From NCBI GenBank assembly GCA_026545225.1, contig CM048846.1, positions 89,545,270-89,609,269 on the forward strand: a DNA stretch of 64,000 nucleotides, given 5' to 3'. Positions 1 to 10,708 of the stretch are shown one piece after another; position 1 is the stretch's first letter; each line of letters starts with the position of its first letter. The DNA is from Cornus controversa (Eukaryota; Streptophyta; Magnoliopsida; Cornales; Cornaceae). Position numbers and translations under genes: made by a program. A model generated the notes under the pieces. It had not been told where the DNA came from and made no database searches. It worked only from the letters and a program-made list of their open reading frames with translations.

Positions 1-554
1 ACATCCAACGACAAAGGAGAGATTGAACACAAACAATTCAATTCAACAGCTTAGGAGCAATAGTAGTATATTTTTAACTCAGTCGCAATTCTAACTAGCA
101 ACCATCCTATTTTGATACACAAGTTCAGTTGTGAGCAATATGTAGAATTGTAGATGGAAGATAATGTGAAATTAATCAAAACAAAATTTATGGGCAGTAA
201 CAAAACCTTTTCCTTTTTCTGGTGAGCATTAAGCCCCCATGTCATGCACCCAATTAACTTCAAAACCCATTTTCCTCAATGATCTCAAGATAAGTACTTT
301 CATGTGGTAAACCTAGCTTGAGAACAGGTCTTTGATAGCAGCTAATGTAGAAGAAATCAGAGCCAAAAGGCATGAAGAAAGTATCCAACAGTATCTCTAA
401 AGAAATTATAGGTGGGACATGGTAAGTTCTTGAAATGCAGTAAACTGCTTGGAATCATACAAATGAACAATCGATCATTTCCATGTGCTTGGAAGGAAAA
501 ATCTCCAAATCTCCAAAAACGAATGGCTCCATTAAGTGATCATTCAATTAAACA
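1..554. other. 3' flank of the NDPK2-like gene
   Basis: I see no coding region here. The stretch lies downstream of the stop codon of the minus-strand kinase gene and probably holds its 3' untranslated region and intergenic DNA. The open frame antisense to 51-263 has no recognisable protein character. Confidence 0.5.
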
Positions 555-3500
555 TCACTCCCTCAGCCATGGTGCTTGAGCTGGTGTCCATTGACATACT
601 TCATCTTCTTTGAACCAGAGAGCTACAAAGAAACCAAAAGTCTTTAAGAAGCGCATTAGAATAAAAAGAAAATCTTGTTCTTTATGAATGTAGACATGTG
701 CATGTAAAGAGGGTTTGATGTTCGGACACTTTGTTTATGAGAAATATCTAGACAGTTAAATCAATGCACTTAACGCTCCAAAGCCACAGTTCAAAGTCCG
801 AATCATCAAATATTATCTGGTATCCTTCCTTCATGGTTGATTTCCAAGGACCAGTTTTTGACCAGCCAAGTTTTTAGACCCACACAAGAAATCAACTAAA
901 CTATTCTTGACTCAATTGTTCATTCCTTGCTAAATGCATGATATGAATGCAGAGGCCGTAGGATCTTTTGAGTTTGATTTTACATGTACCACATATAGTT
1001 GATGAAAGATCATAGAATAACACATACACTTGACCTTCTGGTAAAGACAGTCGTAATAGACATAATTATACAATGCAACAGCTTGTACAACATGCATAGA
1101 AAATGCTACAAGCTGAAACAAAATCAACCTTTACAGCCTCAAAAAGAGTCAACCAGATATGGTTGAACTTGAGATTTGGTTGGCTATGAATGAAGAGGTT
1201 CATGAATGACGGAAATTTAAGCTATCAAAACAAGAAGGAAGTTGAAAATTGTATTTTGCCAAATGTAGAGAACACAAGCCTACCTGCATGCAAACATGCA
1301 GCACAAATTTGCAAGATCTATTGGATTTACAGAGTCCAAATAAGGAATTCAGGAATTGTAATCAACTTCACCAGCTAAATTTTATAACCTCCAGATTAAG
1401 TATATGTAACCTGAGTATGAGCCCTTATTTAACATGATTCAATAGCAAAGAAAACTTTCATGGAAAAAGTTCCATAATATCCGCTTAAATTCCAAGTTAT
1501 TCTTTATCTTGACTACTAGAGGGAAGAGAGTGCAATGCATGCATACAATATTGTGGTGGTGTTAAGCTAGTTGTTGTGGTGCTCTGGTGGGAACAAAAAT
1601 GATAATGGCCGTTGGGAGGAAATGGTTGTGGAAGTACACTATTGATTATGTACAACCATAATAAAAAGCCCTATTTAAGCATCATAAGCAGTTTCTTGTC
1701 AGTAGTACATTACTACCAATATACTGAGATATGAGAATAATACAGGGGAATGTTATCTTTGAATGGCTTGCAGTTAGACAGGTTTTAGAATTGATTGTTA
1801 AGCCAATCCAAGAACAAAAATTCATGTTTCCTATCCCAGTAAGCATCAGTTTCCCCAAATTTTTACATTGATTATTTATTTTTCTGTGAAGCCCATTTGT
1901 AAAATAGTTTTAAGTCATGGTGATGTTTGGAGTACTTAACAAAGTTTATGACCACTAGTTAAGCTTATACACGTGGTGTATGACTGTACAGGAAAGGTCT
2001 TTCTAGGATGAGAACTTAAGGAATAAGGTACCACATGCACAAACTAAAAAGGCATAAATCAGAATTGAAGCTCACACCAAAGACGCAACCATCATGAGAA
2101 CATTCCAAGAGAAAACATTTTGTGCCTACTTCTACTCGATAACAAGATATTAAATAAAAGGATTTACCTATTTCACGCTTGCCATTCTCGGGGCTGTCAC
2201 TCCCATGAACCACATTCCTGCCAAAAGGATCATCATAAGACCTTGTTTGTCCACAGTTTAACTGCAATTGATGAAACAAATTTGATACTTCGACACCACA
2301 AGACCTTATCTATCTACAATTTTAATTGCGATAGACAAAACAAATTTGATACTTTAAGATTCATAGCAATGTAGAACACAATCAATATATATCAAATATT
2401 TAAAATATCAAAGTCTAAGAGGTCCAACCTTCCTGTTTGAACCGCAAGATCTCCTCTGATTGTGCCTGGTTCAGCCTGAAGTGGATTTGTTGCTCCTATA
2501 AGCTTACGAGCTGATGCAACAACACCAACGCCCTCCCAAGCCTTCCCAACAAGAAATCACCATATTTTTCTTAGAAAACCAAGAGTTCTATAAAACTACC
2601 CTAGATTGATTCATTCTTATTAAACGGTATAGCAGGACGATAAAGATCAGGAGAATTATACCATACACACAACAGGACCAGAGGTAATGTAGTCAATCAG
2701 TTTTGTAAAGAATGATTTGGACTTGAGATCCTTGTAATGCTCCTTCAGCCATAGAAAAATTACAATATAAGTAGAATAATTAAGGCATCTCAAAGAGGAT
2801 ATAATAACTATGTTCCTGTTATATTCAAACACGCACACACGTATCTAGGAAAGAGAACTTTCAAGTGAAGACAAAATGAACTGAATTATGTCATGCTCTG
2901 ATACCCAATCCTACCAAATAAATTATCAATTAGTTCATTTTCTACCACATATATGGTTTTCCTGTTAGACCCAAATGAAAGTTAGTATAAACAAACTACA
3001 GAATCAATGTACTTTTGAATTAGAATTGGAAAAGCCTTGCACAGGGTTGCTTTCTCACTTCTCAGTAGCAAAAATGCAAATACAAGTATGACATTAGAAG
3101 ACAAACCTCTGCCAATTCCTTGGGGCATTGGAAGAGCTTCAAGCCTGTTAACTTAAACCCCTTCTTCTCAAACCTAGAAATTATCTCTCCAACCTATCAA
3201 AACTCAAACCCACATAACCAACTTAATGCAACAACAATAGCAACAAGATAACACAAAATTAGAATGCTAGTACAGCTAAAATTATTGAAATTTATATAGT
3301 TTAACAGATTAGATAAAGCTTACGAGGCCACGTTGAACACCATCTGGCTTAACCATAATGTATGTCTCTTCCACTTCTTCCTGAAAAAAAAAATAAAGAA
3401 AATAAGGGGTGAATTCAAATCGGTTTTCAGTATTTTTGGAGAAATTGAAACAAGATTGAGAGAGAGAAACAAACCATTGAAGCAACCAAGTGAGGAAGGA

Positions 3501-3732
3501 AGATGTGGGGTTTGTGGGTCTTGTTGGCGGCATGAGTACGGGATGGGTAATTTGAGAAAAGATGGGACTGTGTTTGGAATGCTGAGAGGTGGTTGTGGTG
3601 GCTGGTGCGTAGGATAAGCTTGTGGGAGGAGGTGAAGGACAAACTGCCATATCTATCAGCTGTTGGTGAGCGGAGGAGGGAAGACGATGAAGAAGCACAT
3701 GGGCTTCCTCCAAACACAGCTAGAGCCTCCAT
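555..3732 (-). CDS. NDPK2: Nucleoside diphosphate kinase 2-like, chloroplast-targeted (7 exons)
   Basis: The enzyme transfers the terminal phosphate from ATP to other nucleoside diphosphates through a phospho-histidine. Plant type II members are plastid proteins also linked to light and stress signalling. I reconstructed seven exons with GT-AG borders: 3732-3475, 3380-3324, 3193-3107, 2742-2662, 2541-2429, 2217-2168 and 622-555. They sum to 714 nt, 237 aa plus stop, close to the roughly 230 aa of the Arabidopsis protein. Residues 1 to about 86 are Ser/Thr/His-rich with few acids, like a plastid transit peptide. The kinase core follows: [13 protein letters not shown] (substrate/ATP motif), [33 protein letters not shown], and [17 protein letters not shown] with the catalytic His in HGSD. 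It ends in [13 protein letters not shown]. Intron 6 is about 1.5 kb. The start at 3732 was chosen because it gives the targeting peptide in frame with exon 2. A CT-rich stretch just upstream (3735-3770) is a likely 5' UTR. All splice phases agree. Confidence 0.9.
2237..2362. repeat. 63-bp tandem duplication in NDPK2 intron 5
   Basis: Two imperfect copies of a unit beginning AAGACCTT and ending AAATTTGATACTT lie head to tail with a 63-bp period, in the intron between exons 5 and 6. It looks like an ordinary replication-slippage duplication. Confidence 0.6.
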
Positions 3733-3876
3733 TTCCTCTCTCTCTCTCTTCTTTCTCTCTCTATCTACTGGGGAAAAAACTGCAATTTCATTAGTTGATT
3801 TGCTGAATTACCCCTCATTTGGGTAGGTGGGAAAAAAAAATTTATTTGCCAAAACGCACTGCAATTACGACTAACG

Positions 3877-3970
3877 AGCATGGAGTCACGGACTAATGAC
3901 TACTGTGGCTCCGCTCCTTGAAAGGACTGGTGTTCGAATCTCAGCACACACTACACAGGTCTATACATAT
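3877..3970 (+). repeat. Possible tRNA-derived SINE relic
   Basis: The segment contains a B-box-like GGTGTTCGAATCTC preceded by GTGGCTCCGCTCC, roughly where an A-box would be. It does not fold convincingly as a tRNA. It could equally be chance similarity. Confidence 0.3.
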
Positions 3971-5950
3971 ACCCACCAATTAATGGATCATCTCTTTTGA
4001 ACAATAACAACACAACCAAAACCAACTCTCTCTCTCTCTCTCTTTTTTTCCCAATTATTTAGGATCAGTTATAAATTTTATGTTTTCATCGATCAATCAA
4101 ATACATTTTTGTACCATTTATTAAACTTTATTCTTTGAAAACAGAAAATTGAACCAAACAGACTCTTCTCTTTTCAAAAAACTATTGCATCAAATACGGG
4201 ACAAGGCAAAGACTAGAAATTTCGAGTCAAGTTACTATAGGTATAGGTTTGTACCTACTCTAATAGTTGATTGTTACTCAAATCCAATTCTAATAAGGGT
4301 GTGACAAGGCAAAAAATTGATAATTTGGATCAAATTATTGATTTTAGCAAATAAACTCACACTTATTTTGTCTCTATAAAAACTTGAACCATTAATCTTC
4401 TATTTTAAGAAATAGAAAGGATACTGTTAAACTACAACTCTTGTTACGTGTATGATTAAAGTATATAATTCATTATTAAATTGAGAAAGATAATTACTAT
4501 GTGTAAATTGGTGTTTTCCATTTGTAAACACTAGACCTAATTTTTTTTCAAAAGAAAAATTTCTCATGTAAGGCTCAAAATATCAACATTACACCACAAA
4601 GGAAAGAATCAACTCGTTTTCCATGCGACATCCAAGCCAGCCCTACATGTATGATGTATCCTTTCTTTCACCAGACAAAACCCTCTTTTGCTCAGATTTA
4701 TTAAAATAGTGATTTTGCACCCCCAACATGTGTATAATTTGAAATAAGATTTACAATCGGTTGTCTATCTGACACTAATTCATCTCTTAAGAGTCTCTTT
4801 AGAAACGCTATTGTTTTTTTTTTTTTTAATTTCCTGAAAACTGAAAATCAATTGTACGATAAAAAATAGAATATATTTGGTAACGTCATCTGCTGTCAAT
4901 TGTTTAACATTGCTACAGTACCCTTAAAAATAAAAATTAGAGCTGACATTTTCATTTTAAAGCTTTTAATTCATGCCTAACTGATTGTGAATTTTTTGAC
5001 ATTGCTTTTATTTTTTCTGAAATGAAAAGGCGTTACTAAATGCATTTCTTGCTGTGCCATCTCATTTTTTGAAAATGACAACAAAAAAAACAAAAAATGA
5101 CCAAATTAAACAACAGGCATTAAGGAAGGAAAAGTCTCTTTTTTTCGAAATGAGTAATGAGTACTCAAAAGTTAGTAAAATGAATTTTTGACTTTTGAGG
5201 TGTATACAATTACTTTTCTTAAGGTGTTATATGTCCCCATGAATTTGAGTTTGCTAACACATTTTTGATCGAACATTTCAAAGTCACCCGAAACTGCAAT
5301 TAACAATACTAAAGAAATTCTTCTGGACACTCCTGTGTCTATAGTTTTAATGGTATATGACTTTTTAGATTAAGAGCCTGATTATTAAATTTCAAAAAGA
5401 CAAATTTAAAGAATTCTAACTATTAGACAATTTTTTACTCCATCTATTTCAATATAGACAACAATGAATGATATGTTGTTCCTTTTCCAGTGCATAGTCA
5501 GTGATCTAGGAAGACATCAAATTCCTTCTCAGTAATATTCGGTATAAATATATATGGTAAATCTAAATCATGCGTGCACAATACAAGGTAAGTCTTATCG
5601 TGCATGTACAACACACAAAATCCAAATTTATTCAGTGTAAATACAAGAGCTGTATTGTAAACGTACTCCAAGAAAGAGCAACATGTCGCCTCATAAGCTT
5701 GCTCAAATTGTGCTTGAGCAAAAAAAATTTGTTAAGTTTCAGGGGACTCTCCCTAGTTCTGTAATGCAGTGTGTTTTGAATGATTGTTAATTCTAGAGAT
5801 TTTTCAATAAAACACCATTCTTGCTTTGGTAAAAAAAAAAATGTAAGAAAAAATAAAAAATACTCATACCGGGCCTCATGTGTCTTTGATGAAATTCAAA
5901 CTTGTCACATTCTTTTTAAAGAGAGTAGTGGTAGTAGGAACCTCAGAGGA

Positions 5951-6010
5951 TGAGAGAGAGAGAGATAGAGAGAGAGAGAGAAGAAGAAGAAGAAGAAGAA
6001 GAAGAAGAAG
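5951..6010. repeat. GA / GAA microsatellite
   Basis: A (GA)n run passes directly into a (GAA)n run of about ten units. It is a simple sequence repeat with no coding role. Confidence 0.85.
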
Positions 6011-6401
6011 ATACAACTTGAAGGGTGCAATTCGCACAAGTTGTTTGAAATGAGTTTTTGAGGTGTGTTATTAAGCTGAAGTGAAGATATAAAGTCTTCA
6101 ATTAAAACTCAATTCGAGATTCTGCTTGGTTGCTTCAATGGGTTGAAAATCACGGGATTAAATTTTTAAATTTAATATTCGAGCCCAACCACGGGATTAA
6201 ATTTTTAAATTTGGGTTGAAAATCTGAACTAAAAGTTGGGTTGGTCACAATTTTAATTTATAAGAAGGAATATAAATATGTAAAATTATAACCAAACCAC
6301 AAGAAATTAATTATTCATAGGATTAATATACAAGAAGTCAAGATTTAAATGAAAAGAAACTAAGAAAAAGAACGGCCATAAATAAATATATATATAATGG
6401 A

Positions 6402-6405
<4 letters not shown>

Positions 6406-6464
<59 letters not shown>
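6406..6464. repeat. (AT)n microsatellite
   Basis: About 59 bp of uninterrupted TA dinucleotides. The Tyr-Ile-rich open frame that crosses it antisense is an artefact of the repeat. Confidence 0.9.
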
Positions 6465-6468
<4 letters not shown>

Positions 6469-7498
6469 TGGGTTTGAATTCAGGTAAAACTTAGTTGAGG
6501 GTTCGGGTGGCCTCACTAACCTAACTTTTTTTTTTTTCAATTAATTTTCAAAAAAAACGTTTTTTTTTGTTATAATTCAAATCCAACTGCAGTTATAAAA
6601 ATAATTGTTTAAGTTGGTAAAAAACTAGTTAAGTTTGAATCAGGCTGAGCTTGTCCCTCCATATGGCACCCTTACATTACATTTGACAGGATACTTCTTG
6701 TATGCCTGTCATTCTGTGGGCTGGGCCACTACTATACAACAAACAATAATTACCCTAATCTTAATTATGCTCAACAAAGGTTATATGAAACTTTCATTTT
6801 TGAAAAAACAAAGAGGGTAAAGTGAAAAAGAAAAAAAAATCAACTATATAGAAAATGTGCAAGACACATCTTTGCTATTTGGTAGGTGCATATGCATTTT
6901 TGTAATTTCAAAATTTGGAACAAATTACCTCTTATTACATCCGATGTTAGAATTTTTTAAAACTCAAAAGTATTTTTTTTGTCATATCACGTTTTGCTTT
7001 TAATTTTTTTTTTTTATAAAGTAAGAGTACTTTAGTCATTTCATTGTTCAATTTCTCCAATTAAAGATTTTTTTTTATTTGCACAAATTAAAAAATGTAA
7101 GGTGTTTTGCGAACAAAAAGGAGTCTTTGCACATTTTTTATACAGAGGAGTTACCGAAGAAGTTTTTTTTTTTTTTTTCCATTTTTGACTAAACCACTTT
7201 TTATTTAAAAGTACCAAACAACCCCCCTTGGAAGAAGAAAATGACATGTTTTTGCTTACAATCATGAACCATAAAATAATATGAAGTGAAATATAAACTT
7301 AACTAATAATTGTAATTCTCACTTATGCGAAGGATTACGAGTAAGATGTACTGTGGAGAAAAATCATACGCGCATTCCAATCTAGTGAAATGAAATCCGA
7401 ACCCTACCTTTTTACTTATCTATCAATTAATTAAACAAATTTTAAATGTTAGCATCAATATGTTTACAAAAAAAAAATTAGTCTTGTCAAAATAAAGA

Positions 7499-7628
7499 AC
7501 CAAATCATAACCGAAGCATCCAACAACCGCTGAATGAAGTTCCTTCAAAAATGGAGGAACGAATCATAGCTGAAGCATCCAACAATTGCTGGATCGGACT
7601 GTTGTTGGATGCTTCGATTATGATTTGG
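7499..7628. repeat. Foldback with 28-bp arms
   Basis: The left arm (7500-7527) and the reverse complement of the right arm (7601-7628) match at 27 of 28 positions; the arm core is GAAGCATCCAACAAC. A third, direct partial copy of the arm lies in the loop at about 7560-7588. RNA from either strand would form a long hairpin. Alternatives are a MITE remnant or a duplicated inverted segment. Confidence 0.65.
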
Positions 7629-8006
7629 CTCTCCATGTTGAGAAGACGTATCATTACTCGTTTACAAAATATTGATTATATAAAAATATGTTTATTTAAT
7701 TTTTGTTCAGCCTCTTCAACCTGATGGAGATCTATTTTCTTCAGTTGCTTAACCGATTATTCTCTTATGCTGGAATGGACTGCTTCAAATTTTAGCCTCA
7801 AGACAGCTCTGTTGCTGTCCAAAGTGGCAGGACATACACCAATTTTATTCTCTTGTTGCTGTCATTTTTAAAAAAATGCTACAATGATCGTATCGAACCG
7901 AATTTTTTAGGAATGCATATAGTCCATGCATAAAAAGTTAAATTCCATTACTTTGTTTTATATATATAAATATATAACATTAGTCATATAAAAAATATAA
8001 CATTAG

Positions 8007-8007
<1 letters not shown>

Positions 8008-8042
<35 letters not shown>
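8008..8042. repeat. (AT)n microsatellite
   Basis: About 35 bp of TA dinucleotides following a short duplicated stretch (CATTAGTCATATA appears twice). Confidence 0.85.
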
Positions 8043-8044
<2 letters not shown>

Positions 8045-9019
8045 TAATGTAGGAAGGCACTGAGGCATGTATCTATTATGCAGCCTCTCATTCATATGGT
8101 TTTTTGTAGGTCCCCAATATTCTTGAGTGAGCCGGCCACAAAACCATATTGAAGAGGTGATTAATTAGGATTATTATGAATACATGATTAAATTTCTTAA
8201 AGTTCTCAAGCTTTGATAATTAGAGTTTGATTCTATATTTATATGGTCTTAATCAAATGATCAACTTATGTAGGTGGTTACATACCTGATTTCGGAGTAG
8301 GCTTTTGAGCAACAGTAAAGTTGTTTCATTGTAATGTGTAAGTCACATGATTAAAATTGAAAATAATTTTTTCATAGAGAGATAAGCTAGCATAATAAAA
8401 CTGCTACCCTTTCCGGACTACACAATAGCGGGAGCATCATGCACTGGAGTAACACTTTTAATTTTAGATAACTCTCAATGAAGTAGATCTGATTGGATAT
8501 TTATTTAAAACTATTCTATTATTCATATACTTATAATTAGCTGTAATTCATCATTGAATAGTTCCATTCCTACTATTGAATGTTTCAATAAGCCAACTAC
8601 TTCAATTATTTAACAAAATGGTTACATCAAATTGACGCGAAGGTGACTCATAAACTTATCCATTTCTATGCACTAGCTTGAAAAATGTAAAGGGTAAAAA
8701 GGACTTGATGACCCATAAAAAGTTTAAGGCAATTTAGAAAGGGAATTTAAGGTTTTCCACAAGTTATGGAAGTATAATGTTACCACCTATGCTAGAGATG
8801 GACAAGTATAACCCTCCAAAATTTGTGGAAGTAAATTAAAGGGTATACACAGTAGTTTGCTTCCATTGCTCTATGCAAATTTTTTTTCTTTATGTTACTC
8901 TTGGAGGAGACAGCTTATCAAAAAAATCTCTTCTCACTTTTTCATAGTTATTAGTATTTTAGGATGTCAAAAAAATCATTGGACTTATCGAACAAGAAGT
9001 TCCCATCTCTTGTTTGTTC

Positions 9020-9028
9020 TATATAACG
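9020..9028 (+). promoter_or_regulatory. Putative TATA box of the GRAS gene
   Basis: CTATATAAC lies about 115 bp before the GRAS start codon. It is followed by a GA-rich leader (9070-9126), typical of a plant 5' UTR. This is inferred from position and sequence only. Confidence 0.35.
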
Positions 9029-9136
9029 TGCCTTTTCTTGGTAAATGGTTCTTTCAGAGTCTTGTTGAATATCTTTTGATATAGATATAGATATAGAAAG
9101 AGAAGGAGAGGAGAGAGAGAGAGAGATTTAAAGGCT

Positions 9137-10708
9137 ATGGCTCATACTCTCTTGTCCAATGACTTGTGCTATAGTGAAAGAAGTGATGAGGTGAGTGGTC
9201 TTGATCTAAGCCTCTCAGCCATGGCTTGCTATCCTTACCCTTTTCTTCCCATTTTGGAAAACTCTGCCTCCAATTGGTCCCCCACATTTTCTGATGAAAA
9301 TGGGAACCATAAGAGGCTTAAAAGAACAATGAGTGTTGCTGAGTCAATTGGAAGCAATAGTAGCTTCCATAGCAATGGAAGCAGCAATAATAGAAGCTGC
9401 AATCTCCCCAAAAGCAGCAGCACAAATAGCTTGAATAGCTTGTCAAAGCTGCAATTCCGGGACCATATATGGACTTATACACAAAGATACCTTGCAGCTG
9501 AGGCTGTCGAGGAGGCAGCAGCCGCCATTATTGGTGCCCAGGATGGTGATCAAGCCGGAGAAGATGGAACACAGGACGGAATGAGGCTGGTCCAGCTTCT
9601 GATTTCGTGTGCTGAGGCAGTGGCTTGTCGTGACAAGTCACATGCTTCGGTTTTACTGTCAGAGCTTCGGTCCAGTGCTCTCGTGTTTGGCTCTTCTTTC
9701 CAGCGCGTGGCTTCCTGCTTTGTCCAGGGGCTGGCTGACCGGCTGTCTCTGGTTCAACCACTAGGGACAGTTGGTTTTGTCGTGCCCACGATGAACATTA
9801 TGGACATTGCCTCGGAGAGGAAGGAAGAAGCTTTACGCCTCGTGTATGAAATTTGCCCACATATCCAGTTTGGTCACTTTGTGGCCAATGCTGCAATATT
9901 GGAAGCCTTTGAGGGAGAGAGTTTTGTCCATGTGGTGGACTTGGGTATGACCCTTGGTTTGCCACATGGCCAACAATGGCACGGACTAATCCAGAGCCTC
10001 GCCAACCGTGCTGGTCAGCCACCTCGCCGCCTCAGGATAACTGGGGTTGGCCTTTGTGTTGAAAGGTTCCAAAACATTGGTGATGAGCTTGAGGCTTTTG
10101 CAGAAGGGTTGGGTATAAATTTGGAGTTTTCGTTGGTAGAAAGTAACTTGGAAAACCTAAAACCTGAAGACATCAAAATGATTGATGGTGAAGTGCTTGT
10201 GGTCAATAGCATTCTGCAGTTGCATTGTGTGGTGAAGGAAAGCCGTGGGGCTTTAAACTCGGTTTTGCAGATGATCCATGAGCTCTCACCCAAGGTTTTA
10301 GTCCTGGTTGAGCAGGACTCGAGCCACAATGGACCTTTCTTTCTTGGAAGGTTTATGGAAGCACTGCACTATTATTCAGCAATTTTTGACTCCCTCGATG
10401 CAATGCTGCCTAAATATGATACAAGGCGTGCAAAGATGGAGCAGTTTTACTTTGCGGAGGAGATTAAGAACATTGTGAGTTGTGAGGGGCCGGCAAGGGT
10501 GGAAAGGCATGAGAGGGTGGACCAGTGGCGCAGAAGAATGAGCCGAGCTGGGTTCCAGCCCGCGCCAATTAAGATGGTGGCTCAGGCCAAGCAGTGGCTA
10601 GGGAAGATCAAGATTTGTGAAGGTTACACTATTGTGGAAGAGAAGGGTTGCTTGGTACTTGGGTGGAAATCAAAGCCAATTGTCGCGGCTTCTTGCTGGA
10701 AATGCTGA
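9137..10708 (+). CDS. RAD1: GRAS-family transcription factor, RAD1-like
   Basis: This intronless gene encodes 523 aa. The N-terminal third is a low-complexity Ser/Asn-rich region (residues about 70-100) ending in an acidic linker. The GRAS domain follows: LHR1 from about residue 148 (LVQLLISCAEAVACRD), the VHIID-type motif as VHVVDLG near 263, LHR2 with RITGVG near 299, a PFYRE region near 412 (YYSAIFDSLDAMLPKYD), and a SAW region from about 464 (WRRRMSRAGFQPAPI). It ends in ASCWKC. There is no DELLA motif and no SH2-like insertion. GRAS proteins act in the nucleus, usually as co-regulators in complexes. From memory the sequence fits the RAD1 clade (required for arbuscule development), which partners RAM1/NSP-type GRAS proteins. 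The exact clade is inference; family membership is certain. The start codon follows a GA-rich leader and no upstream in-frame Met is available nearby. Confidence 0.9.
   Translation: MAHTLLSNDLCYSERSDEVSGLDLSLSAMACYPYPFLPILENSASNWSPTFSDENGNHKRLKRTMSVAESIGSNSSFHSNGSSNNRSCNLPKSSSTNSLNSLSKLQFRDHIWTYTQRYLAAEAVEEAAAAIIGAQDGDQAGEDGTQDGMRLVQLLISCAEAVACRDKSHASVLLSELRSSALVFGSSFQRVASCFVQGLADRLSLVQPLGTVGFVVPTMNIMDIASERKEEALRLVYEICPHIQFGHFVANAAILEAFEGESFVHVVDLGMTLGLPHGQQWHGLIQSLANRAGQPPRRLRITGVGLCVERFQNIGDELEAFAEGLGINLEFSLVESNLENLKPEDIKMIDGEVLVVNSILQLHCVVKESRGALNSVLQMIHELSPKVLVLVEQDSSHNGPFFLGRFMEALHYYSAIFDSLDAMLPKYDTRRAKMEQFYFAEEIKNIVSCEGPARVERHERVDQWRRRMSRAGFQPAPIKMVAQAKQWLGKIKICEGYTIVEEKGCLVLGWKSKPIVAASCWKC

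Larger units (their letters stand above)
3733..9136. other. Intergenic region between NDPK2-like and GRAS genes
   Basis: There is no gene I can support in these 5.4 kb. The DNA is AT-rich with many homopolymer runs. It holds a tRNA-like segment near 3.9 kb, GA/GAA and AT microsatellites near 5.95, 6.4 and 8.0 kb, a foldback at 7.5 kb, and the promoter of the GRAS gene at its right end. The small open frames here have low-complexity or AT-repeat translations. Confidence 0.6.

Noticed and set aside
3309..3713. A 134-codon frame crossing NDPK2 exons 1 and 2
   Set aside because: It reads exon 1 in the wrong frame and runs through the intron; the spliced model from 3732 gives a full, in-phase kinase.
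3877..3970. Functional tRNA gene
   Set aside because: Only a B-box-like word is convincing; acceptor and anticodon stems do not form, so at most a SINE relic.
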